This document shows positions 1 through 8,347 of a stretch of 32,498 bases of DNA, piece by piece (position 1 is the first letter of the stretch; each line of letters starts with the position of its first letter). The DNA lies in NCBI GenBank assembly GCA_023386345.1, contig JAEWJT010000001.1:1-32498 (forward strand), given 5' to 3'. This DNA is from Bacillota bacterium (GTDB taxonomy: Bacteria > Bacillota > Clostridia > Tissierellales > Sedimentibacteraceae). A program made the translations under genes and the position numbers. Under the pieces are notes generated by a model. That model was given only the letters and a program-made list of their open reading frames with translations. It was not told the origin of the DNA and ran no database searches.

Positions 1-32
1 TGTCCCGCGTTCGAATCGCGGATGGATCACCA
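1..32 (+). tRNA. 3' end of a tRNA, cut by the window edge
   Basis: A T-arm with loop TTCGAAT and a perfect five-pair stem (CCGCG/CGCGG) is followed by a seven-base acceptor strand ATGGATC, discriminator A and encoded CCA at 30-32. The anticodon lies outside the window. The acceptor would begin GATCCAT, which resembles clostridial tRNA-Lys, but that is a guess. Confidence 0.85.
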
Positions 33-38
33 ATTTTT

Positions 39-127
39 GGAGGGGTACCGAAGCGGTCATAACGGGGCGGTCTTGAAAACCGTTAGGGTGAAAGCCCACG
101 TGGGTTCGAATCCCACCCCCTCCGCCA
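39..127 (+). tRNA. tRNA-Ser (TGA anticodon)
   Basis: The acceptor strands GGAGGGG and CCCCTCC pair, with discriminator G and encoded CCA. The anticodon loop CTTGAAA at 72-78 gives anticodon TGA (74-76). The long variable arm and total length of 89 nt are typical of class II tRNA-Ser. It lies 6 nt after the preceding tRNA, so it belongs to the same transcript. Confidence 0.95.
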
Positions 128-159
128 ATGTATCCAAAGTCTTTAAAAAAAGATCTCAT

Positions 160-249
160 GGAGAAGTACTCAAGCGGCTCAAGAGGCTCCCCTGCTAAGG
201 GAGTAGATCTGATAAGGATGCGAGGGTTCAAATCCCTCCTTCTCCGCCA
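160..249 (+). tRNA. tRNA-Ser (GCT anticodon)
   Basis: The acceptor GGAGAAG pairs with CTTCTCC, followed by G and encoded CCA. The anticodon loop at 192-198 carries GCT (194-196). A long variable arm and length of 90 nt support serine identity. This is the second serine isoacceptor of the cluster. Confidence 0.95.
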
Positions 250-254
250 TATGA

Positions 255-331
255 GGGCCTTTAGCTCAGTTGGTTAGAGCGTCCGGCTCATAACCGGCAG
301 GTCCGGGGTTCGAGTCCCTGAAGGCCCACCA
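255..331 (+). tRNA. tRNA with CAT anticodon (Met elongator or Ile2), copy 1
   Basis: The acceptor GGGCCTT pairs with AAGGCCC, followed by A and encoded CCA. The anticodon loop CTCATAA gives CAT (289-291). There is no initiator-type C1-A72 mismatch or GGG/CCC anticodon stem, so this is not tRNA-fMet. CAT is read either as elongator Met or, after lysidine modification by TilS, as Ile (AUA), and the sequence alone does not decide. An identical 77-nt copy lies at 800-876. Confidence 0.93.
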
Positions 332-365
332 TCATATTTAACTAATATATAAAATTATACACCAT

Positions 366-441
366 AGGGGTGTAGTTCAGTTGGTAGAACAATGGTCTCC
401 AAAACCATGTGTCGTGGGTTCGAGTCCTGCCACCCCTGCCA
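366..441 (+). tRNA. tRNA-Trp (CCA anticodon)
   Basis: The acceptor AGGGGTG pairs with CACCCCT, discriminator G and encoded CCA follow, and the anticodon loop CTCCAAA carries CCA at 399-401. The discriminator G is a known identity element for bacterial TrpRS. The T stem includes G-T pairs. Confidence 0.95.
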
Positions 442-456
442 ACATGATATGCCTAT

Positions 457-533
457 CGGGGCGTAGCGCAGTTTGGTAGCGCATCTGGTTTGGGACCAGA
501 GGGCCGCGGGTTCAAATCCTGCCGCCCCGACCA
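457..533 (+). tRNA. tRNA-Pro (TGG anticodon)
   Basis: The acceptor CGGGGCG pairs with CGCCCCG and begins with the C1-G72 pair typical of bacterial tRNA-Pro, with discriminator A and encoded CCA. The anticodon loop TTTGGGA gives TGG (491-493). Confidence 0.95.
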
Positions 534-591
534 TGAAGAATTGATTGGCAATTCTCTAGAATGATAATTCATTCAAATAAGTAATTTGTAT

Positions 592-668
<77 letters not shown>

Positions 669-673
669 TCACA

Positions 674-705
674 TTGACATAGTTCTAGTTTTAGGGCTAT
701 GTCAA
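674..705 (+). repeat. 9-bp inverted repeat in the tRNA cluster (hairpin, possible weak terminator)
   Basis: TTGACATAG (674-682) and CTATGTCAA (697-705) are perfect complements around a 14-nt loop. The tail is A-rich and then T-rich, so termination would be weak. It falls in the 131-nt gap that divides the cluster into two blocks. The left arm contains TTGACA, but no convincing -10 follows at 17 nt. Confidence 0.5.
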
Positions 706-799
706 AAATTTAGTTTATTTATAAAATTTTAATTTTATAAATGCTGTTTATTAAATTTATAAGTAGTTAAATATTTTTAAAACCGAAATTTTAAATTTC

Positions 800-876
800 G
801 GGCCTTTAGCTCAGTTGGTTAGAGCGTCCGGCTCATAACCGGCAGGTCCGGGGTTCGAGTCCCTGAAGGCCCACCA
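800..876 (+). tRNA. tRNA with CAT anticodon (Met elongator or Ile2), copy 2
   Basis: This is identical over all 77 nt to the gene at 255-331, while the flanks differ. It is preceded by a palindromic stretch (CCGAAATTT/AAATTTCGG, 783-801) whose right arm runs into the first bases of the tRNA. Identity between Met and Ile2 is unresolved, as for copy 1. Confidence 0.93.
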
Positions 877-881
877 TGTAC

Positions 882-957
882 GCCCAGATAGCTCAGTAGG
901 TAGAGCAGGAGACTGAAAATCTCCGTGTCGGTGGTTCGATTCCGCCTTTGGGCACCA
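882..957 (+). tRNA. tRNA-Phe (GAA anticodon)
   Basis: The acceptor GCCCAGA pairs with TTTGGGC (one G-T), followed by discriminator A and encoded CCA. The anticodon loop CTGAAAA gives GAA (915-917). It is the last gene of the cluster and sits directly before a strong terminator. Confidence 0.95.
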
Positions 958-961
958 TAAT

Positions 962-1012
962 AAATCGTCTAATGCTGAATGAAAATTCAATGTTAGACGA
1001 TTTTATTTTATG
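962..1012 (+). terminator. Intrinsic terminator of the tRNA cluster
   Basis: AAATCGTCTAA (962-972) pairs with TTAGACGATTT (993-1003). An inner TGAAT/ATTCA stem is capped by GAAA. The tail TTTTATTTTA follows at once. Confidence 0.9.
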
Positions 1013-1042
1013 TTAAATTATGGTGAAATATGACGTTTTTAC

Positions 1043-1071
1043 TTGATTTATGCAAAATAATTTGTTATCAT
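1043..1071 (+). promoter_or_regulatory. SigA-type promoter of the stalk-domain gene
   Basis: TTGATT (1043-1048), a 17-nt spacer and TATCAT (1066-1071) lie about 50 nt before the start codon at 1123. Confidence 0.55.
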
Positions 1072-1122
1072 TTACTTAACTAGAATATGTTAATTACTTA
1101 ACACGAGAGGAAACTACAAATT

Positions 1123-2799
1123 ATGAAAAAATTTTTATTAGTATTATTTGTTGGATTTATATGTTTGCAGATTATCAATACTAATGTATTCGCAGATAGC
1201 AATTTTAGTATTAATGTTAAAGTAGAAGGAAACTATATCTGGTTTGCTGAACAATCGCCTATTATTGTCGATGGCCGTACGCTTATTCCTATCCGCAGCG
1301 TAGCGGAGAAAATAGGTGCTAAAGTTGAATGGGAAGCTAGTACGGAAACAATAACTATAATTAAGGGTGATATTACCTTGAGTTTAAAAATAGGCGATAA
1401 AACAATGCAGGTAAATGACGGAACGTTTAAAAGTCTTGATGTTGCTCCAAAGGTTTATAATGGCAAAACATTGCTTCCTATACGTGCTGTTTTAGAAAAA
1501 TTAGGATATGAGGTGCAATGGAATGAACAAACAAGAACCATTAATATTGAGGAAATTGATAGCATTATTATTCCTGGGTTAAAGTGGACTCATGCAAATT
1601 ATGATAGCAATTGGGCTAACATATCTTCTGTTCATCAATTTAATTATAAAGATGAAGGCTTGGCATACGCTTATGTTAAAGATGGAAATCTTCAGATTAT
1701 AGCACCAAGCAAAGAACTTAGTATAGAAATCAAATATCCTATACTTGGAGATGTTATCTCTGATAATGACGGCAATTTTTATGTAGTTTGGGGACGAGAT
1801 AATGATACAGATGATGCAAGCATCGAAACTGTATATATTTCAAAATATTTATCAGATGGAACACATGTTAAAACGACTGGATTTGTTGGTAAATCATCAC
1901 CATGGGGAAATGATAACTCTGCAAAAACAAAAAGACCATTTAGACATGGCAATAGTGTTTCTGTTATAGCTAATGGTATTTTGGTAAATTACCATTCTAA
2001 ACAAAGATATGATGGACACCAAAGCGATAATGTTGTTGCAGTAAAAATTTCTGATATGTCACCTTATAAGTTGCCAAATGATACTTTTTCTGGACATTCT
2101 TTTAATCAAAGCTTAATTTTTAGTAAAATGACTTCAGATTTTTTCTTTGCAAGTCATGGTGATGCTTATATTCGTGGTTTTAGAATTAATAATAGCAGTG
2201 GAAAATACGGTGATGATAAACAAAATATATTTCATTTTTACCTTCAGGCAAATGCAAATTACAACATGTTTATAGTAAATAGGACATTTGCACAATTAGG
2301 AAATATTGCCGAGACGAGTAAGGGCATAGCTCTTGTTGGAGCATCTGCTAAATCAATTAGTGAAGCTGCAAAGGAAGAAAAGCAAAATTTATTTGTACAA
2401 ATATTTAATCCTAATTTTGGAAGCATTTCATCGAAAATGTTTATAGGTGGAGAAGAAAGAAGTGGAGCAACTTCAACAAATATAAATGATAATAACAATT
2501 CTCCACTTAAAAAAGTCACAGATTATGGGGTAAATTGGCTTACTGATTATACTGAAGAAAATGCAATTGCTCCACAGCTTGTCGAAACAGACGATAAGCT
2601 TGTAATATTATGGTCTACAGAGAATGATTCATTTTATATGATTTTATCTGCAGAAGGTAAAATTCTCACGCCTGCTACTTCGCTTGGAGGCTTACCATTA
2701 AATTCATATGAGCGTCCAATTTATCATAATGACAGTATATATTGGGTTTCTGTGTATAACGAAAGATTGAAAGTCAGAAAATTAGATTTAGAGAAATAA
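1123..2799 (+). CDS. Secreted protein with copper amine oxidase N-terminal-like (stalk) domain and unknown C-terminal region
   Basis: The 558-residue product starts with a clear signal peptide (MKK, hydrophobic core, cleavage near VFADS at 21-25). Residues about 28-147 match the clostridial stalk domain known as copper amine oxidase N-like: two copies of a pattern IVDGRTLIPIRSVAEKIGA and YNGKTLLPIRAVLEKLGY, each followed by a W and a T-x-T-I-x-I strand. In Clostridia this domain usually sits in exported cell-surface proteins and does not mean amine oxidase activity. The remaining 410 residues are rich in strands, Asn, Asp and aromatic residues and carry short blocks ending in W-x-x-D or YVVWGRD, which could be a beta-propeller, but I recognise no family. 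It has its own promoter and the terminator of the tRNA cluster lies upstream. It ends 34 nt before comEC and may be cotranscribed with it. Confidence 0.85.
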   Translation: MKKFLLVLFVGFICLQIINTNVFADSNFSINVKVEGNYIWFAEQSPIIVDGRTLIPIRSVAEKIGAKVEWEASTETITIIKGDITLSLKIGDKTMQVNDGTFKSLDVAPKVYNGKTLLPIRAVLEKLGYEVQWNEQTRTINIEEIDSIIIPGLKWTHANYDSNWANISSVHQFNYKDEGLAYAYVKDGNLQIIAPSKELSIEIKYPILGDVISDNDGNFYVVWGRDNDTDDASIETVYISKYLSDGTHVKTTGFVGKSSPWGNDNSAKTKRPFRHGNSVSVIANGILVNYHSKQRYDGHQSDNVVAVKISDMSPYKLPNDTFSGHSFNQSLIFSKMTSDFFFASHGDAYIRGFRINNSSGKYGDDKQNIFHFYLQANANYNMFIVNRTFAQLGNIAETSKGIALVGASAKSISEAAKEEKQNLFVQIFNPNFGSISSKMFIGGEERSGATSTNINDNNNSPLKKVTDYGVNWLTDYTEENAIAPQLVETDDKLVILWSTENDSFYMILSAEGKILTPATSLGGLPLNSYERPIYHNDSIYWVSVYNERLKVRKLDLEK

Positions 2800-2833
2800 A
2801 GTTTATTATATAAAAGGGGATTTGGGGGATATA

Positions 2834-5338
2834 ATGTATTATTTTTTGATGTTTTTCATCGCATATGCTTTGGGGATTGTTTTTTGTGTTTATTTTAATT
2901 TTTTACATATATTAATAGCAGCTATTGTATTTGCTGTTGTCAATTCAATCATAAGTAAAAAGCTCATACCAAATGTATTGATAGTTCTTTTCGTAGTATT
3001 GTCTTTTATTACAGTTAGTTATAATTCAAAGTCAAATTTGACACAGTATATTGATAGAAATGTTGAAGTTATTGCTAAAATTATTAAGGTGCAAAGTAAT
3101 AATGAGGAATCTAAATATATTGGCTATAATGCACAAATAATTAATGTTAATGGAAAAGACTTAAAAGAAAAAACTATAATTTACATACCAAAAGGAACAG
3201 ATGTAGAAATAAATTCAATTGTCAGGCTTAATGTAAGTATTTCAGAAATAAGCAGCAATAAAAATAGAATGTTATTTAATTATAAAGATTCACTAAGAGT
3301 TAAGGGAATTTTTGTTACTGCATTTTGTAAAGGTGAGATAGAGCTAGTAAAACGAAATTATTCTGTATTTAATAGCTTTTCTAATTTTTGTATTGAAAAG
3401 ACAGAAAAATTATTTAGAAAATACATGAGTGAGGGAAATGCAAATACTGTTTTATCAGTAATTCTTGGGGATGTTAAGTATTTGGACAAGGATTACTATA
3501 AGAATATCCAAAAAACAGGATTGGCACACATTTTTGCAGTTTCTGGAACTCACGTAGTTATAATATATGCAGCTTTTTTTAAATTTTTTAACTTTTTAGG
3601 TATGCAAAGAAAAATTTCTTGGCTTTTGTCATGGACTCTGCTTTGGATATATGGATTTATAATAGGTTTTCCAGTTACTGTTTTAAGAAGTTTATTAACG
3701 TTTAATTTTTTATTTGGCTCTGAAATTTTATACAGAAAGTACAACTCAATAAATTCATTGATTATATCAGCTTTTATATTGCTTATAATAAATCCATATT
3801 ATTTGTTTGATGTAGGATTTCAGCTATCATACATGGCAGCTCTGTGCTTGTTAGTAAATAATCGAATAATTAAAAAGAAAAACGACAATAAAGTAAATGA
3901 AAATGAAGATAACAGTAATATTAACTCTGTATGGAGTGCTTTTGCTTATATAAAAAATAAGATATCTAAAAATTTATGGCTCTATGTTTTTGTTCAGGCT
4001 TTTACATTGCCTATTATGTCATATTATTTTAATTATGTTTCTATTATAGGGATAATTTTTAATCTTTTGATTGTCCCTCTATTCGATAAAATAATAATCT
4101 TAGTATTTATAATTATTCCTATTAGTCTTATAAGTCCAAACACAATAGTTTTACCATTAAAATTTCTTGATTTTATTTTAAATGCAGTTAATTATGCGAT
4201 AAATATAGGCTCAAAGCTTGATATAACAGGTCTTGAAATTAGTTCGATGACTGTTGTTAGTGGTATATATTATTATATACTATTGGCTGCAATTCTCTAT
4301 TTTATAAGTTTTGATAGTTTGAAGTACAAAAAATTTATTTTCTCAGCTCTCAGCGTATTTTATATTATTGATTTGATTGCTGTTCCTATGAAATTTAGCG
4401 GCTTAAGCCTTGATGTAATTGATGTCGGGCAGGGACTTTTTTTAAACATAAATTACAAAGGATATAATCTTATATTTGATGTAGGAAGCAACAGTCAAAA
4501 TATCGGTAAATATGTTGCAGTTCCTTATTTAACAAAGCATGGAAGAAAAGATATTGACGGTGTTTTTATAAGTCATTTTCATGAGGATCATTATAGTGGA
4601 CTTAATGATTTATTAGAAAATTGCAAGGTAAGAAGCATATATTCAAGCTATATAAATAGCGAAAATTTAATAAATGTGGATTATTCAATATTAAATACTA
4701 ATCAAGCGTTTAATTTAGAGGACAAGTTTAGCAGTATTTACAAATTATTTGAAATGCCAAAAACAGTAGAAAAAGCAACTTATAATCTTAAAAATGGTTT
4801 AAAAATCAAGATACTATGGCCAGATAAAGAATATTCATCTGCAAATGAAAATAATATGTCTAATGTATATTTAATTGAATATGGTAAGATCAAAATACTC
4901 ATAACAGGTGATATAGAAAAAGAAGTAGAGGAAATTATTTTAGATAGATTAGTAGATGTTGATATTGTAATTGTTCCGCATCACGGAAGCAAAACGTCTT
5001 CGAGTGAGGACTTCGTTAATAAAATAAAGCCTGAAATTGCAGTTTTCAGTTATGGAAAAAATACTTATGGCATACCTTCAAATACTGTTATAAACAGATA
5101 TAAAGATGCAGGTACAAAAATTTTATCAACTTTTATTGACGGGGAAATAAATATTATGGTAAATAAAGATAAAATATATTATAATACTTATACAGATAAT
5201 TGCTCAGTTAGTATGAATGAGATATATAACTATAATACAATGTTTAATTTACAAGCATTTGCTATGATAATGTTACTTGCTTTCTTTGGTAGAAAATATA
5301 TTAAAGATAAAGAGATATGGTGGAGGACTTATGTATAA
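2834..5338 (+). CDS. comEC: ComEC/Rec2-type DNA uptake channel protein
   Basis: ComEC is the inner-membrane channel that passes single-stranded DNA into the cell during transformation. The product has 834 residues from the ATG at 2834. An in-frame TTG at 2822 is less likely, because the GGGGG at 2824-2828 is well spaced only for the ATG. N-terminal membrane segments are followed by a soluble DUF4131-like region (about 50-170), the polytopic competence domain (about 210-490, with GLAHIFAVSGTHV) and a metallo-beta-lactamase domain from about 525. The latter shows HFHEDH (H581-H586) and PHHGS (H716, H717), the metal-ligand motifs expected of an active nuclease-type domain. Odd is a further hydrophobic segment in the last 40 residues (FNLQAFAMIMLLAFFG), placed after the MBL domain. 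The comEA and comEB genes that often precede it are absent here. It overlaps the next gene by 8 nt. Confidence 0.93.
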   Translation: MYYFLMFFIAYALGIVFCVYFNFLHILIAAIVFAVVNSIISKKLIPNVLIVLFVVLSFITVSYNSKSNLTQYIDRNVEVIAKIIKVQSNNEESKYIGYNAQIINVNGKDLKEKTIIYIPKGTDVEINSIVRLNVSISEISSNKNRMLFNYKDSLRVKGIFVTAFCKGEIELVKRNYSVFNSFSNFCIEKTEKLFRKYMSEGNANTVLSVILGDVKYLDKDYYKNIQKTGLAHIFAVSGTHVVIIYAAFFKFFNFLGMQRKISWLLSWTLLWIYGFIIGFPVTVLRSLLTFNFLFGSEILYRKYNSINSLIISAFILLIINPYYLFDVGFQLSYMAALCLLVNNRIIKKKNDNKVNENEDNSNINSVWSAFAYIKNKISKNLWLYVFVQAFTLPIMSYYFNYVSIIGIIFNLLIVPLFDKIIILVFIIIPISLISPNTIVLPLKFLDFILNAVNYAINIGSKLDITGLEISSMTVVSGIYYYILLAAILYFISFDSLKYKKFIFSALSVFYIIDLIAVPMKFSGLSLDVIDVGQGLFLNINYKGYNLIFDVGSNSQNIGKYVAVPYLTKHGRKDIDGVFISHFHEDHYSGLNDLLENCKVRSIYSSYINSENLINVDYSILNTNQAFNLEDKFSSIYKLFEMPKTVEKATYNLKNGLKIKILWPDKEYSSANENNMSNVYLIEYGKIKILITGDIEKEVEEIILDRLVDVDIVIVPHHGSKTSSSEDFVNKIKPEIAVFSYGKNTYGIPSNTVINRYKDAGTKILSTFIDGEINIMVNKDKIYYNTYTDNCSVSMNEIYNYNTMFNLQAFAMIMLLAFFGRKYIKDKEIWWRTYV

Positions 5339-6566
5339 GGACTATAAAAATCTTAATTATATGTTAAATAAGCTCCAATGGGAAAATTATATTGAAAATC
5401 AAAACCATGACTTAAATAGGTTGTGCAATAAAATCTTTGATTGTTTATATGATATGAGGAAAAATAAAGAGATAATTTTTTCAAAAAGATATATCAGAGA
5501 ATTGATAGAAAAAAGCAAGGAAGTATCTGCTTTACGAAATAAGCTTGATGATTTTGATAATTATATAGATAAAGAGAAAATCACTAAGGAAGAATTAGCT
5601 GAAAAAATATGTCCAGATGTGATTAAATTAATGAAGCTTAGAGACGACAAATCAATTGAAATGGGTTTTTCTAGCTATATAGATGCTATATTAAAATCTG
5701 ATAATGTGACATATCAAATGATTACAAGCTTACTCAATGACTATTTAGATAAAAATTTAGAAAGAGCTAATCAAATTATTGAAAAATACAATATCAAGTG
5801 GAAAACATGGTTTAATGATATAGAAAATATTGGTAATTCATTAAATAAAACAGATAATAGTACGGCATCTATAGATGCTTATAAAATTCTTTACAAATTT
5901 GCAGAAAAAATGGATATGCTTGAGGTTCTGGATAAAGTAAAAATATATTATGGAAATAATATCTGCTTTGCAACAAAGGTAGCTCCTGATGATATACGAA
6001 TAAATGTAAGTGAGATTAATTCTATAGATGATATAAGAACTTTATTTCATGAGTTTGGTCATGCGATACTATATTATTATTCAAGCAAAAATTCAGATGA
6101 TTTATATTTTCAGATTACTCCATGCTTAGATGAAGTATTCGCAGTTATTATAGAAAACATAGCTCCTATTATAACACTATCTAAAGATGAAATAGAAAAA
6201 ATTGATGAAATTAATTGCCTAGAATATACAAGAACAGGAATAAGCGGACTATTTGAGTTAGAGCTTTGGAATAATAGCAGTTTGGCTGAAAAGTTATATA
6301 CAAAATATTATTCTAAACTTGATATAGAGGTTCAAAATTCAAAGCTTTGGTGTTTAGATAGCTTTAGAAGCATAGATTGTATGTACATATATAATTATAC
6401 CTTAGGGCAAATAGCTTCGGAGTATTTTAAGGATTTGTTTTATAAAATGTCATTAGAAGAACATATATATAATGGAAAATACGCGATATTTAGTGATGTT
6501 CTAAAGAAAATTTGTAATAATATTAATGAAATAGATTATATTGACTTACTTAATTTCGAAAAATAA
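5331..6566 (+). CDS. Short M3-family (oligoendopeptidase F-like) zinc metallopeptidase
   Basis: The start chosen is the ATG at 5331, 4 nt after GGAGG (5322-5326). It gives 411 residues and overlaps comEC by 8 nt, so translation is probably coupled. The zinc motif HEFGH is at 240-244 and a downstream Glu (E268, in CLDEVFAVIIEN) lies at the distance expected for the third zinc ligand of M3 peptidases. A late Tyr-rich helix (YIYNYTLGQIASEYF) also fits the family. M3 enzymes such as PepF and thimet oligopeptidase usually have 560-680 residues, so this is a short version with a reduced N-terminal helical part. No signal peptide is visible, so it should be cytoplasmic and act on short peptides. Its place between comEC and holA is not part of the usual conserved order. 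Family assignment is firm and the substrate is unknown. Confidence 0.8.
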   Translation: MYKDYKNLNYMLNKLQWENYIENQNHDLNRLCNKIFDCLYDMRKNKEIIFSKRYIRELIEKSKEVSALRNKLDDFDNYIDKEKITKEELAEKICPDVIKLMKLRDDKSIEMGFSSYIDAILKSDNVTYQMITSLLNDYLDKNLERANQIIEKYNIKWKTWFNDIENIGNSLNKTDNSTASIDAYKILYKFAEKMDMLEVLDKVKIYYGNNICFATKVAPDDIRINVSEINSIDDIRTLFHEFGHAILYYYSSKNSDDLYFQITPCLDEVFAVIIENIAPIITLSKDEIEKIDEINCLEYTRTGISGLFELELWNNSSLAEKLYTKYYSKLDIEVQNSKLWCLDSFRSIDCMYIYNYTLGQIASEYFKDLFYKMSLEEHIYNGKYAIFSDVLKKICNNINEIDYIDLLNFEK

Positions 6567-6586
6567 AAATTAGGGGAATTAAAATT

Positions 6587-7633
6587 ATGAATTATAAAGA
6601 ACTAAAAAACAATATTAAAAAGGATAGCTTATTTAATTTTATAGTCTTATATGGTGATGAGGTGTTTTTAATTGATGAAGCTATTAAGTCTATTATTGAT
6701 AGGTATTTGTCAGCAGATTTTAAGGAAATGAATTATAATAAATTTGAGAAGATAGAGGATAAATTTAGTGAGTTTTATGAGACTGTTATTACTTTTCCTT
6801 TTATGTCTGATAAAAAAATTATAATCATTAATGAATGTGATTTTATGACTTCTACTGGCAGTTTTGATAAGAGCTATGAAGAAAAACTAATTGAACTAAT
6901 AAATAGTGAAAATGCAACATCAATAGTTGTATTTGTATTAAAGAATAAAAAGCCGGACACTCGTAAAAAGCTTTTAAAGCTTTTGAAGGATAACAATGCT
7001 ATATATGAAATTAAAAAGCTTGAAGAAGGAGAACTTGCAGCTTGGATAACCGAAGGATTTAAGAATAGAGGCTGTAATATTAGTGCCTCAAATTCGAATT
7101 ATATAGCATTAAACTGCGGCTATTTAGATTATGAGAGTGTAATTAGCTTGTATGATGTAAACAATGAAATTAGCAAGATTTATTCTTATAGCATGAGTAA
7201 AAAAATCTCTGATAAGGACTTGGAGGTTTCAAGAGATGATATTGATTTATTGCTTACAAAATCTCTTGATAGCAATATTTTTAAGCTTGTTGACTATATC
7301 TGTGAAGGAAAAAAGGATAAGGCTAATGCAATGCTTGAAGATATGCTTCAAAATGGAGTTGCTGAGCAATTTATAATTCACATGATAGCAAGACAATATA
7401 GAATGATTTATGAGTATCAGATTTTATCACAAAAGGGATATTCTATAAACCAAATAATGGATACAATGAAAATAAAAAAATTTATAGCTAGTAAGTTATC
7501 TGGAATTGCACGCAGTATAAGTTTAGAAAAAACAGAATATATAATCGCTCAGCTTTTGGAGATAGATAGAAAAATAAAAATAGGTTTAATTGATAAAAAT
7601 ATAGGTCTTGACATAATTTGCAATTTGTTTTAG
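6587..7633 (+). CDS. holA: DNA polymerase III subunit delta
   Basis: HolA is the clamp-loader subunit that opens the beta sliding clamp. The 348-residue length and the N-terminal pattern FIVLYGDEVFLIDEAIKSI, followed by VVFVLKNKKPDTRKKLLKLL and a C-terminal helical collar domain with MIARQYRMIYEY, fit the HolA/YqeN family. The delta subunit does not need a Walker A motif and none is seen. Translation starts at ATG 6587, preceded by AGGGG. The gene follows the M3 peptidase by 20 nt in the same orientation. Its position between comEC and rpsT matches Bacillus and Clostridium synteny. Confidence 0.93.
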   Translation: MNYKELKNNIKKDSLFNFIVLYGDEVFLIDEAIKSIIDRYLSADFKEMNYNKFEKIEDKFSEFYETVITFPFMSDKKIIIINECDFMTSTGSFDKSYEEKLIELINSENATSIVVFVLKNKKPDTRKKLLKLLKDNNAIYEIKKLEEGELAAWITEGFKNRGCNISASNSNYIALNCGYLDYESVISLYDVNNEISKIYSYSMSKKISDKDLEVSRDDIDLLLTKSLDSNIFKLVDYICEGKKDKANAMLEDMLQNGVAEQFIIHMIARQYRMIYEYQILSQKGYSINQIMDTMKIKKFIASKLSGIARSISLEKTEYIIAQLLEIDRKIKIGLIDKNIGLDIICNLF

Positions 7634-7665
7634 TATATAATTATATTTATACTTGGAGGTTGACT

Positions 7666-7845
7666 ATGGATAAGGTATTGCGAAGAAGTTCAACAAATAA
7701 AAAATTAGCTGGTATATGTGGAGGATTAGGAGAATATTTCGGAGTTGATCCAACATTAGTAAGACTTGCTTGGGTACTTTTAGTATTTTGTTTCGGCACT
7801 GGAGTATTAGCATATATAGTTGCATTATTTATAATGCCAGAATAG
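7666..7845 (+). CDS. PspC-domain small membrane protein
   Basis: The start at ATG 7666 is supported by GGAGG at 7655-7659 and gives 59 residues. The reading frame is open further upstream, but without a ribosome binding site. The sequence KVLRRSSTNKKLAGICGG, then LGEYFGVDPTLVRLAWVL and one C-terminal membrane helix, is a complete PspC domain. In enterobacteria PspC takes part in the phage-shock envelope stress response. Stand-alone PspC peptides like this one are common in Firmicutes and their role is not defined. It lies 32 nt after holA and is followed by an inverted repeat that probably ends the operon. Confidence 0.9.
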   Translation: MDKVLRRSSTNKKLAGICGGLGEYFGVDPTLVRLAWVLLVFCFGTGVLAYIVALFIMPE

Positions 7846-7879
7846 TAATAAAAATTAAAAAAATATATAATAAAAACTA

Positions 7880-7911
7880 GGGACAGAATAATTCTGTCCC
7901 AATTCATTTTA
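7880..7911 (+). terminator. Inverted repeat between pspC and rpsT, probable terminator
   Basis: GGGACAGAAT (7880-7889) and ATTCTGTCCC (7891-7900) form a perfect palindrome, folding to a seven-pair GC-rich stem with a 7-nt loop. The tail AATTCATTTTAAT is only moderately T-rich. It lies between the convergent ends of the pspC gene and rpsT and could act on both strands. Confidence 0.65.
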
Positions 7912-7937
7912 ATAAGTCTTAATATAGTTAAAGCTTA

Positions 7938-8201
7938 TTAAGCTATTTTGTTTAATCTTGCTTGTAATCTGCTGATTTTTCTTGCAGCTGCATTTTTGTG
8001 AATAGTGTTTTTTGCAGCAGCTCTGTCAAGTCTTGATTCTATTTCTTTTAAGTAAGCTTTTGCTTTTTCTATTTCACCACTGTTTAAAGCAGTCTCAAAC
8101 TTTTTAATGTAAGTTTTTATTTCAGACTTTCTACTTTTATTTATAGCAGTTTTTCTAGCAGTAACCAATATTCTCTTTTTTGCTGATTTAATATTTGCCA
8201 A
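7938..8201 (-). CDS. rpsT: 30S ribosomal protein S20
   Basis: S20 binds 16S rRNA early in small-subunit assembly. The 87 residues begin MANIKSAKKRILVTARKTAI and are Lys/Arg/Ala-rich throughout, with the typical KNTIHKNAAARKISRLQ near the C terminus, and the length is standard. The start codon is TTG (8201-8199), with GGAGGTG placed 6 nt upstream. No ATG fits the conserved N terminus. S20 of Escherichia coli also starts with UUG and is translationally autoregulated, so the rare start may matter here too. The mRNA has a leader of about 140 nt with three perfect hairpins. It is the only minus-strand gene in this core block. Confidence 0.97.
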   Translation of the reverse strand: MANIKSAKKRILVTARKTAINKSRKSEIKTYIKKFETALNSGEIEKAKAYLKEIESRLDRAAAKNTIHKNAAARKISRLQARLNKIA

Positions 8202-8228
8202 TTATTTCACCTCCCATGTCTTAATTGT

Positions 8229-8318
8229 AAAAGAACTCGAAGAATTCTTTTAATGAATTTGAGTAGCAAATTCTATAATATCAATTAGTGCGACTGAGAC
8301 ACGGAACATAAAGTCGCA
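8229..8318 (-). promoter_or_regulatory. Structured 5' leader of rpsT (three tandem hairpins)
   Basis: Read on the minus strand, TGCGACT/AGTCGCA (8318-8312 with 8295-8289), GAATTTG/CAAATTC (8273-8267 with 8261-8255, 5-nt loop) and AAAAGAA/TTCTTTT (8251-8245 with 8235-8229) form three successive perfect stems between the promoter and the Shine-Dalgarno. An autoregulatory role through S20 binding is an inference. The stems are seen. Confidence 0.55.
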
Positions 8319-8347
8319 ACTGATAAATATCTAAACATAACGTATCT

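Noticed and set aside
2259..2519. Minus-strand open frame of 86 codons inside the stalk-domain gene
   Set aside because: It is the antisense of a well-supported gene, with no binding site and hydrophobic low-complexity content typical of shadow frames.
7618..7665. Longer N terminus for the PspC protein from 7618
   Set aside because: It overlaps the end of holA and lacks a binding site, whereas GGAGG at 7655 fits the ATG at 7666 and the PspC domain begins there.
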